Shown here in pieces: positions 31,303-41,028 of a DNA stretch of 64,000 nt (position 1 is the stretch's first letter; the number at the start of each line of letters is the position of its first letter). The notes under the pieces are model-generated. The model saw nothing but the letters and a program-made list of their open reading frames with translations. It searched no databases and was not told the origin of the DNA. This DNA is from Streptomyces sp. SDr-06 (GTDB taxonomy: Bacteria; Actinomycetota; Actinomycetes; Streptomycetales; Streptomycetaceae), in NCBI RefSeq assembly GCF_003324565.1, contig NZ_QOLA01000005.1, positions 336,293 to 400,292 on the forward strand. The letters run 5' to 3'. Made by a program: the position numbers and the translations under genes.

Positions 31303-32214
31303 CTAGTTCTTCTGGATCTGGTCGAAGCTGAGCTCGACCGGGGTCTCGCGGCCGAAGATCTCGACGAGGCCCTTGACCTTCTTCGAGTCGGCGTTGATCT
31401 CGTTGATGGTCGCCTGCAGCGTCGCGAACGGGCCGTCGGTGACGGTGACCGAGTCGCCCACCTCGAAGTCCAGGACCTGGACCTCGACCTTGCGCTGCGG
31501 AGCCGGCTTGCCCTCGGCCTCGGCGGCCTCGCGGGCGGCCTTCTCCTCGGCCTCCGGGGCGAGCATCTTGACGATCTCGTCCAGCGTCAGCGGGTACGGG
31601 TCGTAGGCGTTGCCCACGAAGCCGGTGACACCGGGGGTGTTGCGGACGACGCCCCAGGACTCGTTCGTCAGATCCATGCGGACGAGAACGTAACCGGGCA
31701 GCTTGTTCTGCCGGACGTTCTTGCGCTCGCCGTTCTTGATCTGGACGATCTCCTCTTCGGGGACCTCGGCCTGGTAGATGAACTCCTCGACGTTCAGCGA
31801 GACGGCACGCTGCTCGAGGTTGGCCTTCACACGCTTCTCGTAACCGGCGTACGTGTGGATGACGTACCACTCGCCGGGCAGGAAGCGGAGCTCCTGGCGC
31901 AGGGCCTCGACCGGGTCGACGGGGGCGGCGGGCTCCGCCGGCTCCTCTTCCTCGGTGGACTCGGCGGACGCGTCGTCCTCGGTGGACGCGTCGTCCTCGG
32001 TGGACGCGGTGAGCTCTTCGGACTCGTCCTCGTCGGAGGACTCGGCCTCGGCGGCGTCTTCGGACTCGACGTGCAGGGCAGCCTCTTCGGCCGCTTCGCC
32101 CGCAGCGGCGTCGGCAGCCTCGGCCTCGTCCTCGTCGGCCGCCTCGATGATCTCGAGCTCGTCCTCGACGGACTCGACCGACTCGATGGCGTCGTTCAGG
32201 TTCGGGTCAGACAC
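31303..32214 (-). CDS. nusG: Transcription termination/antitermination factor NusG
   Basis: 303 residues. The first ~95 residues are a very acidic low-complexity extension ([20 protein letters not shown]) built from short repeats of TCCTCGGTGGACGCG in the DNA; it precedes the NGN domain beginning [24 protein letters not shown] domain ends the protein ([20 protein letters not shown]). NusG couples RNA polymerase to Rho and ribosomes; the acidic extension is found in actinobacterial NusG. It follows secE after 74 nt. Confidence 0.97.
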   Translation of the reverse strand: MSDPNLNDAIESVESVEDELEIIEAADEDEAEAADAAAGEAAEEAALHVESEDAAEAESSDEDESEELTASTEDDASTEDDASAESTEEEEPAEPAAPVDPVEALRQELRFLPGEWYVIHTYAGYEKRVKANLEQRAVSLNVEEFIYQAEVPEEEIVQIKNGERKNVRQNKLPGYVLVRMDLTNESWGVVRNTPGVTGFVGNAYDPYPLTLDEIVKMLAPEAEEKAAREAAEAEGKPAPQRKVEVQVLDFEVGDSVTVTDGPFATLQATINEINADSKKVKGLVEIFGRETPVELSFDQIQKN

Positions 32215-32252
32215 GGTGGCTGCTTCTTCCTGGCTACAGAGGGGTGGAACAT

Positions 32253-32284
32253 GCGAAAGGGGCGCCGATGAGGGGCGCCCTTCG
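32253..32284 (-). terminator. Hairpin between secE and nusG
   Basis: GCGAAAGGGGCGCC (32253-32266) pairs with GGGGCGCCCTTCGC (32271-32284) around GATGA with one mismatch. Likely a leaky attenuator or processing site in the secE-nusG message. Confidence 0.6.
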
Positions 32285-32288
32285 CTGA

Positions 32289-32585
32289 TCAGCCGAAGAC
32301 GTACTTGACTACCTGCGAGAAGCCGGAGTCAATCAACGTCACGATGCCAATCATGATGACAACGAACACGATCACGACGGAGGTGTACGTCGTCAGCTGG
32401 CTGCGTGTCGGCCAGACAACTTTACGGAGTTCGGCGACGACCTGCCGGTAGAAGAGCGCGAGACGGCCCAGAGGGCCCTTCTTTCCGCGCTTACCGCCCT
32501 TGCGGGCCTTCTTCTTCGAATCCTTGGACTCCGCTGCCTCGTCCTGGGCATCAGGCATGTCGATGGAGCCCACGGCGTCCGTCAC
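32289..32585 (-). CDS. secE: Protein translocase subunit SecE
   Basis: 98 residues from a GTG at 32585 ([20 protein letters not shown]), which has AGGTGAG in the right place; an ATG eight codons earlier is possible. One C-terminal membrane helix ([20 protein letters not shown]) is preceded by the conserved amphipathic segment [20 protein letters not shown]. It clamps SecY in the translocase. The N-terminal lysine-rich stretch is typical of actinobacteria. Confidence 0.96.
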   Translation of the reverse strand: MTDAVGSIDMPDAQDEAAESKDSKKKARKGGKRGKKGPLGRLALFYRQVVAELRKVVWPTRSQLTTYTSVVIVFVVIMIGIVTLIDSGFSQVVKYVFG

Positions 32586-32691
32586 GCTTCTCACCTGATT
32601 CCGGGTCATGGCCGTGCCGCGCCCGGTGGAGCCGCACGGCGGTGCATTGAAGTACGTACATGCGCACACATCCTGGCGAAGGTGTGTGTAG

Positions 32692-32764
32692 CAGGGCCGG
32701 AGGGACTTGAACCCCCAACCGCTGGTTTTGGAGACCAGTGCTCTACCAATTGAGCTACGACCCT
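32692..32764 (-). tRNA. tRNA-Trp (CCA)
   Basis: 73 nt on the minus strand. The acceptor arm AGGGTCG pairs with CGGCCCT, the anticodon loop TCTCCAAAA carries CCA, and the T-arm reads GGTTCAAGTCC. It lies just upstream of secE, the usual actinobacterial order, so is probably co-transcribed with it. CCA is not encoded. Confidence 0.97.
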
Positions 32765-32990
32765 TTGTGGTTCCCCCAACCTACCGCATCGAACGATGTG
32801 GTCGGTGAGGGCCAACAGCCAGTGAGTGTACGTGGTCAGCGGCCCGGCGTCGAACACGATGCTCCTGAACAACTCCCGACCGCCCCGGCACCGCTTCCCC
32901 GCGTTCCTTGCCAGAGCCTGCTCAAACGCCTGTCCACATGCTGACCGGTCCGTGAAACGCGGGTGCTCCCCTCGGCGGAGGTCTGGGACC

Positions 32991-34238
32991 ATGGCCGGCA
33001 TGAGCGCTGCAACTCCCCCGCCTTCCTCCTCCACCGAGCGCCGGGTCTCCGCGCGCATCGGCGCCATCTCCGAGTCCGCGACCCTCGCCGTCGACGCCAA
33101 GGCCAAGGCCCTCAAGGCCGCCGGGCGTCCGGTCATCGGCTTCGGCGCGGGCGAGCCCGACTTCCCGACGCCCGACTACATCGTCGAGGCCGCGGTCGAG
33201 GCCTGCCGCAACCCGAAGTACCACCGCTACACGCCGGCGGGGGGCCTGCCCGAGCTGAAGGCCGCGATCGCCGCGAAGACGCTGCGCGACTCCGGATACG
33301 AGGTCGACGCCTCCCAGGTCCTGGTGACCAACGGCGGCAAGCAGGCGATCTACGAGGCCTTCGCCGCGATCCTCGACCCGGGCGACGAGGTCATCGTCCC
33401 GGCCCCGTACTGGACCACCTACCCGGAGTCGATCCGGCTCGCGGGCGGCGTGCCGGTGGAGGTCGTGGCCGATGAGACGACCGGGTACCGGGTGTCGGTG
33501 GAGCAGCTGGAGGCGGCGCGCACGGAGCGTACGAAGGTCGTCCTGTTCGTCTCCCCGTCCAACCCGACCGGCGCCGTCTACAGCGAGGCCGACGCCGAGG
33601 CGATCGGGCGCTGGGCCGTCGAGCACGGCCTGTGGGTCATGACCGACGAGATCTACGAGCACCTGGTGTACGGCAGCGCCGCGTTCACCTCGCTGCCCGC
33701 GATCGTGCCCGAGCTGCGCGACAAGTGCATCGTGGTCAACGGTGTCGCCAAGACCTTCGCGATGACCGGCTGGCGGGTCGGGTGGATCATCGGCCCGAAG
33801 GACGTCGTGAAGGCCGCGACCAACCTCCAGTCGCACGCGACGTCCAACGTGAGCAACGTGGCTCAGGTCGCCGCCCTCGCTGCCGTCTCGGGCAACCTGG
33901 ACGCGGTCGCGAAGATGCGCGAGGCCTTCGACCGGCGGCGCCAGACCATGGTGCGCATGCTGAGCGAGATCGACGGCGTGGTCTGCCCCACCCCCGAGGG
34001 CGCGTTCTACGCCTACCCCTCGGTCAAGGGCCTGCTGGGCAAGGAGATCCGCGGCAAGCGCCCGCGGACCTCCGCCGAGCTCGCCGACCTGATCCTGGAC
34101 GAGACCGAGGTCGCGGTCGTCCCGGGCGAGGCCTTCGGCACGCCGGGCTACCTGCGCCTCTCCTACGCGCTGGGCGACGAGGACCTCGTCGAGGGCGTCT
34201 CGCGCATCCAGAAGCTGCTGGCCGAGGCGCGGGACTAG
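32991..34238 (+). CDS. aspC: Pyridoxal-phosphate aspartate aminotransferase
   Basis: 415 residues from the ATG at 32991, which has GGAGG nine nt upstream; a second ATG at 33000 (MSAATPP) gives the form commonly annotated. It is a class I aminotransferase transferring the amino group between aspartate and 2-oxoglutarate. Pyridoxal-phosphate lysine in [20 protein letters not shown]; the [10 protein letters not shown] and DEIYEHLVY motifs bind the cofactor and substrate. Read divergently from tRNA-Trp. Confidence 0.95.
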   Translation: MAGMSAATPPPSSSTERRVSARIGAISESATLAVDAKAKALKAAGRPVIGFGAGEPDFPTPDYIVEAAVEACRNPKYHRYTPAGGLPELKAAIAAKTLRDSGYEVDASQVLVTNGGKQAIYEAFAAILDPGDEVIVPAPYWTTYPESIRLAGGVPVEVVADETTGYRVSVEQLEAARTERTKVVLFVSPSNPTGAVYSEADAEAIGRWAVEHGLWVMTDEIYEHLVYGSAAFTSLPAIVPELRDKCIVVNGVAKTFAMTGWRVGWIIGPKDVVKAATNLQSHATSNVSNVAQVAALAAVSGNLDAVAKMREAFDRRRQTMVRMLSEIDGVVCPTPEGAFYAYPSVKGLLGKEIRGKRPRTSAELADLILDETEVAVVPGEAFGTPGYLRLSYALGDEDLVEGVSRIQKLLAEARD

Positions 34239-34261
34239 GCATCGGGCCGGTACGTCTTCAA

Positions 34262-34285
34262 AAGCGGGCCCCTCGGGGCCCGCTT
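34262..34285 (+). terminator. aspC terminator
   Basis: AAGCGGGCCCC (34262-34272) is perfectly complementary to GGGGCCCGCTT (34275-34285), followed by a short T-containing tail. It lies 23 nt past the aspC stop. Confidence 0.85.
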
Positions 34286-34356
34286 CTGCGTTCGGGGTCG
34301 CTCCCGATCGGGGAAAGGGGCTGCCGGATTCCGGTCCGGTGCGGCAAGATCCCTGG

Positions 34357-35379
34357 ATGGAGCACGTTCGCGACGTACGAAACCTGCCGAAGGCCCATCT
34401 GCATCTGCACTTCACCGGGTCCATGCGGCCCGCGACCCTGCTTGAGCTCGCCGACAAGTACGGCGTACGGCTGCCCGAGGCGCTGACCGGCGCCGAGCCG
34501 CCCAAGCTCCGGGCCACCGACGAGCGCGGCTGGTTCCGCTTCCAGCGGCTCTACGACGCGGCACGGTCCTGTCTGCGCGCCCCCGAGGACATCCAGCGCC
34601 TGGTGCGCGAGGCCGCCGAGGAGGACGTCCGGGACGGCTCCGGCTGGCTGGAGATCCAGGTCGACCCCACCTCGTACGCCCCGCTGCTGGGCGGTCTCAT
34701 CCCGGCCCTGGAGATCATCCTGGACGCGGTCGACTCCGCGTCGCGCGAGACCGGGCTCGGCATGCGCGTGGTGGTCGCGGCGAACCGCATGAAGCACCCC
34801 CTGGACGCCCGCACCCTGGCCCGGCTCGCGGTGCGCTACGCCGATCGCGGCGTGGTCGGCTTCGGGCTCTCCAACGACGAACGCCGGGGCATGGCACGGG
34901 ACTTCGACCGCGCCTTCGCGATCGCCCGCGAGGGCGGCCTGCTCGCGGCCCCGCACGGCGGCGAGCTCGCCGGCCCGGCCTCCGTGCGCGACTGCCTCGA
35001 CGACCTGCACGCGCGGCGGGTGGGCCACGGGGTGCGCGCGGCCGAGGACCCCCGGCTCCTGCGCCGCCTGGCCGACAAGGGCGTCACCTGTGAGGTCTGC
35101 CCGGCGTCCAACGTCGCACTCGGCGTCTACGAGAAGCCCGAGGACGTTCCGCTGCGGGTGCTGTACGACGCGGGAGTACCCATGGCGCTGGGCGCCGACG
35201 ACCCCCTCCTCTTCGGCTCCCGCCTGGCCGACCAGTACGAGATCGCCCGCCACCACCACGCCTTCGACGACCCCGCCCTCGCCGAACTGGCCCGCCAGTC
35301 CATCCGCGCCTCGGCCGCGCCTCCGGCCACCCAGAAGCAACTCCTCACGGGAGTGGACGCGTGGCTGACCGGTGGCTGA
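34357..35379 (+). CDS. Adenosine deaminase family protein
   Basis: 340 residues from an ATG at 34357; an in-frame GTG lies 18 nt earlier. The zinc and catalytic residues of the ADA family are visible: HLHLHFTG (first two His), APHGGELAG (zinc His and catalytic Glu), RVGHGVRA (His), and LGADDPLLF (the Asp pair). It hydrolyses adenosine, or a related aminopurine, to the inosine form. Other family members include aminodeoxyfutalosine deaminase and adenine deaminase, which cannot be separated by eye. Same order as in the Streptomyces aspC region. Confidence 0.9.
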   Translation: MEHVRDVRNLPKAHLHLHFTGSMRPATLLELADKYGVRLPEALTGAEPPKLRATDERGWFRFQRLYDAARSCLRAPEDIQRLVREAAEEDVRDGSGWLEIQVDPTSYAPLLGGLIPALEIILDAVDSASRETGLGMRVVVAANRMKHPLDARTLARLAVRYADRGVVGFGLSNDERRGMARDFDRAFAIAREGGLLAAPHGGELAGPASVRDCLDDLHARRVGHGVRAAEDPRLLRRLADKGVTCEVCPASNVALGVYEKPEDVPLRVLYDAGVPMALGADDPLLFGSRLADQYEIARHHHAFDDPALAELARQSIRASAAPPATQKQLLTGVDAWLTGG

Positions 35380-35400
35380 GCCGCCCGGGGGCGGCTCCTG

Positions 35401-35679
35401 AACGGTGCCGGTGAACGCTCGCCCCGGCTCCGACCGATGCCGCCAGGCTGATACCGGTGCCCGGCGGGTGCGGCTCCCGACCTATGCCACCCAACCGGTG
35501 CCGGTGAGCGCTCGACCCGGCTCCGACCCGACGCCGCCAAGGGGCGCGGGGAACTGCGCGACGAGCCACGTACGGCCTGCGGACAACGAACCACATGCGG
35601 AAGCACCCCCCAGCCCAGCCCCGCAGGGGGACGCGGGGAACTGCGCGACGAGCCACGTACGGCCCGCGGGCAACGAACC
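35401..35679. repeat. Two pairs of dispersed-type intergenic repeats
   Basis: The 318-bp gap has no gene. It contains a ~45-bp direct repeat (35401-35444 and 35493-35538, starting with the core GGTGCCGGTGA) and a ~49-bp direct repeat at 35544-35592 and 35631-35679 with the core GCGGGGAACTGCGCGACGAG, nearly identical. The second family is of a kind dispersed between Streptomyces genes; function unknown. Confidence 0.7.
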
Positions 35680-35698
35680 GCGCCCGGAGGCACCGCCC

Positions 35699-36295
35699 CT
35701 ACCCCAACCCCCGCAGCAGCGTCCGCGCCGCCCCCCGGGCAAACGCGTCCAGGGGCTGCGGAGGCCCCCCCGCCTCAGTCATGTCGTACGCGAACGCCCG
35801 CTGCGCACACGCCCCCAGCAGCAGCGACGCAGCCGCATACGTATCCGCGTCCGCCCCCACCCGCCCCGCCCGCTGCTCCGCACGGAGATACGCGTCGACC
35901 CACTTCAGCGGCATGTGCGGCCCCGACCCGAGCTCGCGCAGAGCCTCGTCATGGCGCCGCTTGAGCTGGGGATCCGCGTACAGCGAGGCCGCGATCGGGA
36001 AGCTCTCGGCGTAGAACAGCGCCGCCTGGCGGGCGATCTCGGTCAGGTTCTCCTCCACCGAGCCACCTCCCGGCTCCGCCGCGAGCCGTTCAAGGAGCGG
36101 CCCCAGCTTCGGCAGCCGCTCCTTCAGGACGGTCACGAACAGGTCCTCCTTGCTCGCGAAGTGCTTGTACAGCGCCGCCTCCGAGCACCCCGCCGCCTTC
36201 GCGATCTCCTTCGTCGTGGCACGGGCGAGGCCGATGGTGCGCATGAGCTCGTGCGCGGCGTCGACGATGCGGACGCGGGCCGGCGGCGACTGCAT
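35699..36295 (-). CDS. TetR family regulator
   Basis: 198 residues. N-terminal HTH: IVDAAHELMRTIGLARATTK, EIAKAAGCSEAALYKHFASK, the standard TetR pattern. The C-terminal ~140 residues form the ligand/dimer domain. It is divergent from the NAD(P)-binding gene at 36384, with two imperfect palindromes between them, so it most likely represses that gene and itself. Ligand unknown. Confidence 0.9.
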   Translation of the reverse strand: MQSPPARVRIVDAAHELMRTIGLARATTKEIAKAAGCSEAALYKHFASKEDLFVTVLKERLPKLGPLLERLAAEPGGGSVEENLTEIARQAALFYAESFPIAASLYADPQLKRRHDEALRELGSGPHMPLKWVDAYLRAEQRAGRVGADADTYAAASLLLGACAQRAFAYDMTEAGGPPQPLDAFARGAARTLLRGLG

Positions 36296-36318
36296 GGGGG
36301 CTCCAACGGGGCTTGACT

Positions 36319-36364
36319 AGTGGGTGAGTGCTTACCCACTCTAGGGGTGAGTGAATACTTACCC
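36319..36364. promoter_or_regulatory. Twin operator for the TetR regulator
   Basis: Two related palindromes lie in the 88-bp gap between the divergent genes. The first, 36319-36340, has arms AGTGGGTGA and TTACCCACT; the second, 36345-36364, has arms GGGTGAGT and ACTTACCC. The shared GGGTRAGT half-sites fit a TetR dimer binding site covering both promoters. Confidence 0.7.
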
Positions 36365-36383
36365 ACCCTAGGAGGGTGACGCG

Positions 36384-37016
36384 ATGAGGCTCGCCGTTTT
36401 CGGTGCCACCGGGGGCATCGGGCAGGAAATCGTCAAGCAGGCGCTGGCCGACGGCCACGGGGTCACCGCGGTGGTGCGGGACCCGGCCAGGTTCGCCGTC
36501 ACCGGCCCGGGCCTGGCCGTCTTCCAGGCCGACCTGACCGACCCCGAGTCGCTGCGCGAGGCCGTCGCGGGGCGGGACGCGGTCCTGTCCGGGCTCGGCG
36601 CCCGCAAGCGCTCGGACGCCGGGATCGCCGCGCGGCTCACCCGTTCCGTGCTGGCCGCGATGGAGGCCGAGGGGACCCGGCGCCTCGTCGTCGTGAGCGC
36701 GGCGCCGGTCGGCCCCGAGGCCCCCGGCGACGGGCTCCTCGACCGGGGCATGCGGTCCCTGATCAGCGCGATCCTGAAGGACGTGTACGTCGATCTGCGC
36801 GCCATGGAGGCCGAGTTGGCGGCCAGCGCGACGGACTGGACGTCCGTGCGTCCGCCCAAACTCACCGACAAGCCGCTCACCGGCGCGTACCGGCGCATCA
36901 TCGGCGGCAACCCCAAGGCGGGCCGCACCATCGCCCGCGCGGACGTCGCCCACGCCATGCTGGCCTGCGTGGGCGATCCGGCGACGGTCAAGCAGGGGGT
37001 GGGGGTGGCCTACTGA
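36384..37016 (+). CDS. NAD(P)-binding Rossmann-fold oxidoreductase (NmrA/SDR-like)
   Basis: 210 residues. The cofactor-binding start is MRLAVFGATGGIGQEIVKQA, a GxxGxxG Rossmann fold, followed by a strand-helix pattern with VVVSAAPVG. This is an atypical short-chain dehydrogenase or NmrA-like NAD(P)H-binding protein; the classical YxxxK catalytic pair is not evident. Substrate unknown. Transcribed divergently from the TetR regulator. Confidence 0.8.
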   Translation: MRLAVFGATGGIGQEIVKQALADGHGVTAVVRDPARFAVTGPGLAVFQADLTDPESLREAVAGRDAVLSGLGARKRSDAGIAARLTRSVLAAMEAEGTRRLVVVSAAPVGPEAPGDGLLDRGMRSLISAILKDVYVDLRAMEAELAASATDWTSVRPPKLTDKPLTGAYRRIIGGNPKAGRTIARADVAHAMLACVGDPATVKQGVGVAY

Positions 37017-37110
37017 AGCGGGCCCGGCGCGTGGTCTACGGAGCGGGTACGCGGAGGAGCGACACGGGGCGCTCCTCCGTCGGCGGGCCGACCGTGGTGC
37101 GTCGCGGTGC

Positions 37111-38166
37111 TCAGATCTCCACGCCGACGGCCACCGGCTCGTTGACCAGCGTCACCCCGAAGGCCCGCTCGACTCCCGCGACCACCTCGCGGGCCAGCGC
37201 CAGCAGGTCCTCCGTCGTGGCGCCGCCGCGGTTCGTCAGCGCGAGGGTGTGCTTCGTGGAGATGCGGGCCGGGCCGGTGCCGTACCCCTTGGTGAAGCCC
37301 GCCTTGTCGATCAGCCAGGCGGCCGAGGTCTTGGTGCGGTCGGCGCCCACGGGCCACGCGGGGGGCGTCACCTCCGCGCCGAGGCGCTCCTGGGCGCGGG
37401 CAAGGAAGGCCGCGTACGCCTCGTTGGTCAGGATCGGGTTGGTGAAGAACGAGCCCGCCGACCAGGTGTCGTGGTCCTCCGGGTCGAGCACCATGCCCTT
37501 GCCCGCGCGGAGCTTGAGCACGGTCTCGCGGGCGGTGGCGGCGGGGACGCGGTCGCCGGGCTCCACACCGAGGGTGCGGGCGGTCTCGGCGTACTTGACC
37601 GGCGCGGAGAGACCCCCCGCGTCCTCGAGCTCGAAGACGACGCGCAGCACGACGTAGCGGTCGGGGTGCTGCTTGAAGCGGCTGTGGCGGTACGAGAAGT
37701 CGCACTCGGCGTTGGTGAGGGTGACGGTGGCGCGGTCGAGCCGGTCGTAGGCGACGACGTGGGTGATGGTGCTGGACACTTCCTGGCCGTACGCCCCGAC
37801 GTTCTGGATCGGGGTGGCGCCCGCGGAGCCGGGGATTCCGGCGAGGCACTCGATGCCGGCGAGCCCGGCCTCGACGCTCCTGGCGACGGCGTCGCTCCAC
37901 ACTTCGCCGGCGGCGAGTTCGAGGCGGGTGCCGTCGAGGTCGAAGCCGCGGGTGGCGATGCGCAGGGCGGTGCCCGCGAAGCCCTTGTCGCCGATGAGCA
38001 GGTTGCTGCCGCCGCCGATGACGAGGAGGGGGGTGCCGGTGTCGTCGGCCTCCTGTACGGCGGCGATGACCTCGGCGTCGGAGGTGGCCGTGACCAGCCG
38101 GTCCGCCGGGCCGCCGAGGCGGAGGGTGGTCAGGGGGGCGAGGGGGGCGTCGTGGAGTTCCTGCAC
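37111..38166 (-). CDS. murB: UDP-N-acetylenolpyruvoylglucosamine reductase
   Basis: 351 residues from a GTG at 38166 (VQELHDAPLAPLTTLRLGG); upstream in-frame starts give a long proline-rich non-homologous stretch. It reduces UDP-GlcNAc-enolpyruvate to UDP-MurNAc with NADPH and FAD in the cytoplasm. FAD motifs LLVIGGGSNLLIGD and CLAGIPGSAGATPIQNVGAY are present, as are the active-site AGSFFTNPIL and SFFTNP serine region. Essential for peptidoglycan synthesis. Confidence 0.95.
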   Translation of the reverse strand: MQELHDAPLAPLTTLRLGGPADRLVTATSDAEVIAAVQEADDTGTPLLVIGGGSNLLIGDKGFAGTALRIATRGFDLDGTRLELAAGEVWSDAVARSVEAGLAGIECLAGIPGSAGATPIQNVGAYGQEVSSTITHVVAYDRLDRATVTLTNAECDFSYRHSRFKQHPDRYVVLRVVFELEDAGGLSAPVKYAETARTLGVEPGDRVPAATARETVLKLRAGKGMVLDPEDHDTWSAGSFFTNPILTNEAYAAFLARAQERLGAEVTPPAWPVGADRTKTSAAWLIDKAGFTKGYGTGPARISTKHTLALTNRGGATTEDLLALAREVVAGVERAFGVTLVNEPVAVGVEI

Positions 38167-38947
38167 GGGGTCCAGCGTACGGGGGCCCCGGGTGGCGGGG
38201 TCGCCGCCCTGCGGTCGGCGGTCCTGCGGCTTGGGGTCCGGGCGGTCCGGGCGGTCCGGCGGCGCCGCACCGCCGGGGAGGGGGCGCCGCCCTGCGGTCG
38301 GCAGTGCGGCCGGGTGCGGTGGGCCGGGACCGCGGCTTCGGCGGTACGTATCGCTCCGCCGGGGAGTGGGGGCGTGAACGCGACGGGGTACCTCCTCATA
38401 CGTCGCGCCGTTCCGCCCACCGCAAAGCCACCCAGAACCAGCGCTCCTCCTTGCGGGGGCACCCCGCCACGTCCCCACCCGACCGAACAGCGCCCGCCCG
38501 CGACCCTTTGGTTGTCGTCCAGACACCACATCGCCCCGACCCTGCCCGGGCCGACATCCGTGCCTCCTTGGGGCCTGGTGCAGACAGCGCGCCGCCACGG
38601 CCTTCGTTCGGGCGGACACGCGCCCATCCGGACAACCCGCCCAGCCCTCCCGACACGGATTGCTCACCCCCATGGCATTCCCCCGGCGGCGCCAAGCCGC
38701 CAACTCCCCATCACTTTGCAAGCGGGCAGAACGGGCGGGCGGGTGGGAAAGCACCAGCCCGCCGCAGGCGGGCGCCCCACCCACCGGCGGTCAAGCCGCC
38801 AACAAACCGCCACCACCCACCAGTCCCCCACGCTTTGCAAGCGAGCGGAACGGGCGGGCGGGTGGGGAAACTCCGCCCGCCGCAGGCGAACCCCGCCCCG
38901 GGGGCAGCTGGGGGCAGAACCCCCTCCAGCGCGCCACCCGCACGACC
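38167..38947. repeat. 781-bp noncoding region with dispersed-type repeats
   Basis: Between murB and the MFS gene. Two ~68-bp direct repeats occupy about 38713-38780 and 38827-38896, sharing TTTGCAAGCG and ACGGGCGGGCGGGTGG. A short repeat CCGCCCTGCGGTCGGC also occurs twice at about 38206 and 38287. Open frames present here are not protein-like. No tRNA or promoter was seen. Confidence 0.65.
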
Positions 38948-40390
38948 TCAGCCCACCAGCTCCCGCACCCCCTCCCGCGCCACCCCAGCCCGCGCGGACG
39001 GAGCGCGGCGGGGGAGGAGCAGGGCGGAGGCCGCGGCCGCCGCGACCGCGGCCGCGCCGACCCAGAGCGCGGGGGCGAGGCCGTCCACGAAGGCCTGCGC
39101 CGACCCGTACCCGCCCCGCGCGGAGAAGACCGAGGCCAGCACCGCGATGCCGAGCGCCCCGCCCACCTCCCGCAGCGCGTTGTTCGCGCCGGAGGCGATG
39201 CCCTGCTCCGAGGGGCGCACGCTGGACATCACCAGGTTCGCGGCCGGTGCGAAGTACAGGCCCATCCCGATGCCGCTCACGATCAGCGCCGGAAGCTGCG
39301 CCCCGTACGACACGTGCGGCGAGAGGATCACGGCGAACCACCCGAGGCCCACCGCCTGGAGCGCGAGGCCCGTCGCCACGACCGGCCGTCCGCCGATCCG
39401 GTCGGACAGGAACCCCGCGAGCGGCGCGGCGATCATGGGCATGCCGGTCCACGGGAGCATCCGCAGGCCCGCCTCGGTGGGCGAGTAGCCGATCACGTTC
39501 TGCAGGAACTGGCTGAGCAGGAAGATCGAGCCGAACATCCCCACGAACATCAGCAGGCTCGCCGCGTTGATCGCGGAGAACGCCCTGCTCCGGAACAGCC
39601 GCATCGGCAGCATGGGGTTGGCGCCGCGCATGCCGTGCGCCACGAAGCCCGCCAGGAGGACGCCCCCGGCGATCAGACCCGTGAGCACGGTCGTGCTGGT
39701 CCAGCCGTCCGGGTTGCCCCGGATCAACCCGTACACGATCCCGAAGAGCCCGCCGCTCGCCAGCAGCGTGCCCACGAGGTCGAGCGGGGCGCCCGTGCCG
39801 TACGACTCGTTCAGGCGCAGCCGGGCCAGGGGAAGGGTGAGCAGGCCGAGCGGAACGTTCAGCCAGAAGATCCACTGCCAGGACACGTGCTCGGTCAGGC
39901 TGCCGCCGATCAGCGGGCCCGAGGCCACCGCGAGGCCGTTCACCGCGCCCCAGATGCCGTACATCGTCCCGCGCTTGGCGGCGGGCACGGCCGCGGTCAG
40001 CAGCGTGAGCGTGAGCGGCATCATGATCGCGGCGCCGACCCCCTGTATCGCGCGGGCCGCGATCAGCGCGTTGATCCCCGGCGCCAGCGCCGCGCCCGCC
40101 GAGGCCGCGGTGAAGATCGTCAGCCCGGTAATGAAGAGCCTGCGGCGGCCGAAGCGGTCACCCAGTGCCGCCCCGAACATCAGCAGGACCGCGAAGGTGA
40201 GGGTGTACGCGCTCACCGTCCATTCGAGGTCGTCCAGCGCTCCCCCGAGATCCTTGCGGATCGAGGGCAGCGCGGTGGTCACGACGAGGTTGTCGAGGGC
40301 CGCCATGAACCCCGCCACGCTGGTGATCACCAGCGCCCAGCCCGCGCCCCCGCGCCGTGGCCCGGATTCCTTCTCCGTCTTCTCCGACAT
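38948..40390 (-). CDS. MFS drug exporter (DHA2, EmrB/QacA type)
   Basis: 480 residues, 14 predicted membrane helices. The N-terminal SVAGFMAALDNLVVTTALPS and the loop GDRFGRRRLFITG are the drug:H+ antiporter-2 signatures. It is adjacent to a TetR regulator, and palindromic operators (40403-40422 and 41029-41048) with the same half-sites lie in front of both genes. Probably an efflux pump for a xenobiotic or antibiotic; substrate unknown. Confidence 0.9.
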   Translation of the reverse strand: MSEKTEKESGPRRGGAGWALVITSVAGFMAALDNLVVTTALPSIRKDLGGALDDLEWTVSAYTLTFAVLLMFGAALGDRFGRRRLFITGLTIFTAASAGAALAPGINALIAARAIQGVGAAIMMPLTLTLLTAAVPAAKRGTMYGIWGAVNGLAVASGPLIGGSLTEHVSWQWIFWLNVPLGLLTLPLARLRLNESYGTGAPLDLVGTLLASGGLFGIVYGLIRGNPDGWTSTTVLTGLIAGGVLLAGFVAHGMRGANPMLPMRLFRSRAFSAINAASLLMFVGMFGSIFLLSQFLQNVIGYSPTEAGLRMLPWTGMPMIAAPLAGFLSDRIGGRPVVATGLALQAVGLGWFAVILSPHVSYGAQLPALIVSGIGMGLYFAPAANLVMSSVRPSEQGIASGANNALREVGGALGIAVLASVFSARGGYGSAQAFVDGLAPALWVGAAAVAAAAASALLLPRRAPSARAGVAREGVRELVG

Positions 40391-40402
40391 CGCTTCCCCT
40401 AG

Positions 40403-40422
40403 GTTAGTAATTGATGACTAAC
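40403..40422. promoter_or_regulatory. TetR operator before the MFS exporter
   Basis: GTTAGTAATTGATGACTAAC is an inverted repeat with arms GTTAGTNAT, 12-31 nt upstream of the exporter start. The same GTTAGT...ACTAA pattern occurs before the TetR gene. Confidence 0.75.
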
Positions 40423-40461
40423 TTCCGCGAGCATGAGAGGGGCGCACCCCTCGGGATCGGT

Positions 40462-41019
40462 TTACGCCGTACCGGGACGCTTGGCGGAGAAGCCCTTCCA
40501 CACCCTGTCCTCGGGCGGAAACCCCAGCGCCACCAGGGTGTTGATGAGCATCCCGTACGCCAGGAACGTCGTCGTCCCGGCCGGATCGGCGCCCAGCGCC
40601 AGATGGACGGTGTCGTACAACTCCGTCCAGCCCGCCCGCACCGCCCTGCTGAACTCGTGGTCCCCGGCCGCCTCCGCGGAGGCCGCGGCCACGTAAATCT
40701 GCATCTGCAGGAGCAGCTTGTCGCGGTCCTCTGCGATCAGGGTCTGGTAGGCCTCGCCCATCGCGCACAGCGCCTCCTCGCCCTCAAGACCCTCGGACGC
40801 GGCCCGGAACACCGCGGCCGTCTCCTCGATGCACCGGTCGGACGCCGCGAGGAAGATGGCCTGCTTGTTCGGGAAGAGGCGGAAGAGGTACGGCTGCGAG
40901 ACGCCCACCCGCTTGGCGATCGCCTCGGTGGACGTGCCGTGATAGCCGCCGCGGGCGAATTCCACCATCGCCGCGCGAATGACGCTCTCGCGCCGCTCCT
41001 CTGCGCTCATCCTGACCAT
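40462..41019 (-). CDS. TetR family regulator of the MFS exporter
   Basis: 185 residues. HTH SVIRAAMVEFARGGYHGTST, EAIAKRVGVSQPYLFRLFPN. A second start (MSAEERR) lies three codons later. The ligand domain follows. It reads in the same direction as the exporter but has its own operator at 41029-41048, so it is autoregulated with the pump (inference from matching operators). Confidence 0.9.
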   Translation of the reverse strand: MVRMSAEERRESVIRAAMVEFARGGYHGTSTEAIAKRVGVSQPYLFRLFPNKQAIFLAASDRCIEETAAVFRAASEGLEGEEALCAMGEAYQTLIAEDRDKLLLQMQIYVAAASAEAAGDHEFSRAVRAGWTELYDTVHLALGADPAGTTTFLAYGMLINTLVALGFPPEDRVWKGFSAKRPGTA

Positions 41020-41028
41020 GGATATAAA

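Noticed and set aside
38396..38695. A 99-codon minus-strand frame in the murB-MFS gap
   Set aside because: It lies over noncoding sequence beside dispersed-type repeats, with no ribosome site or family pattern.
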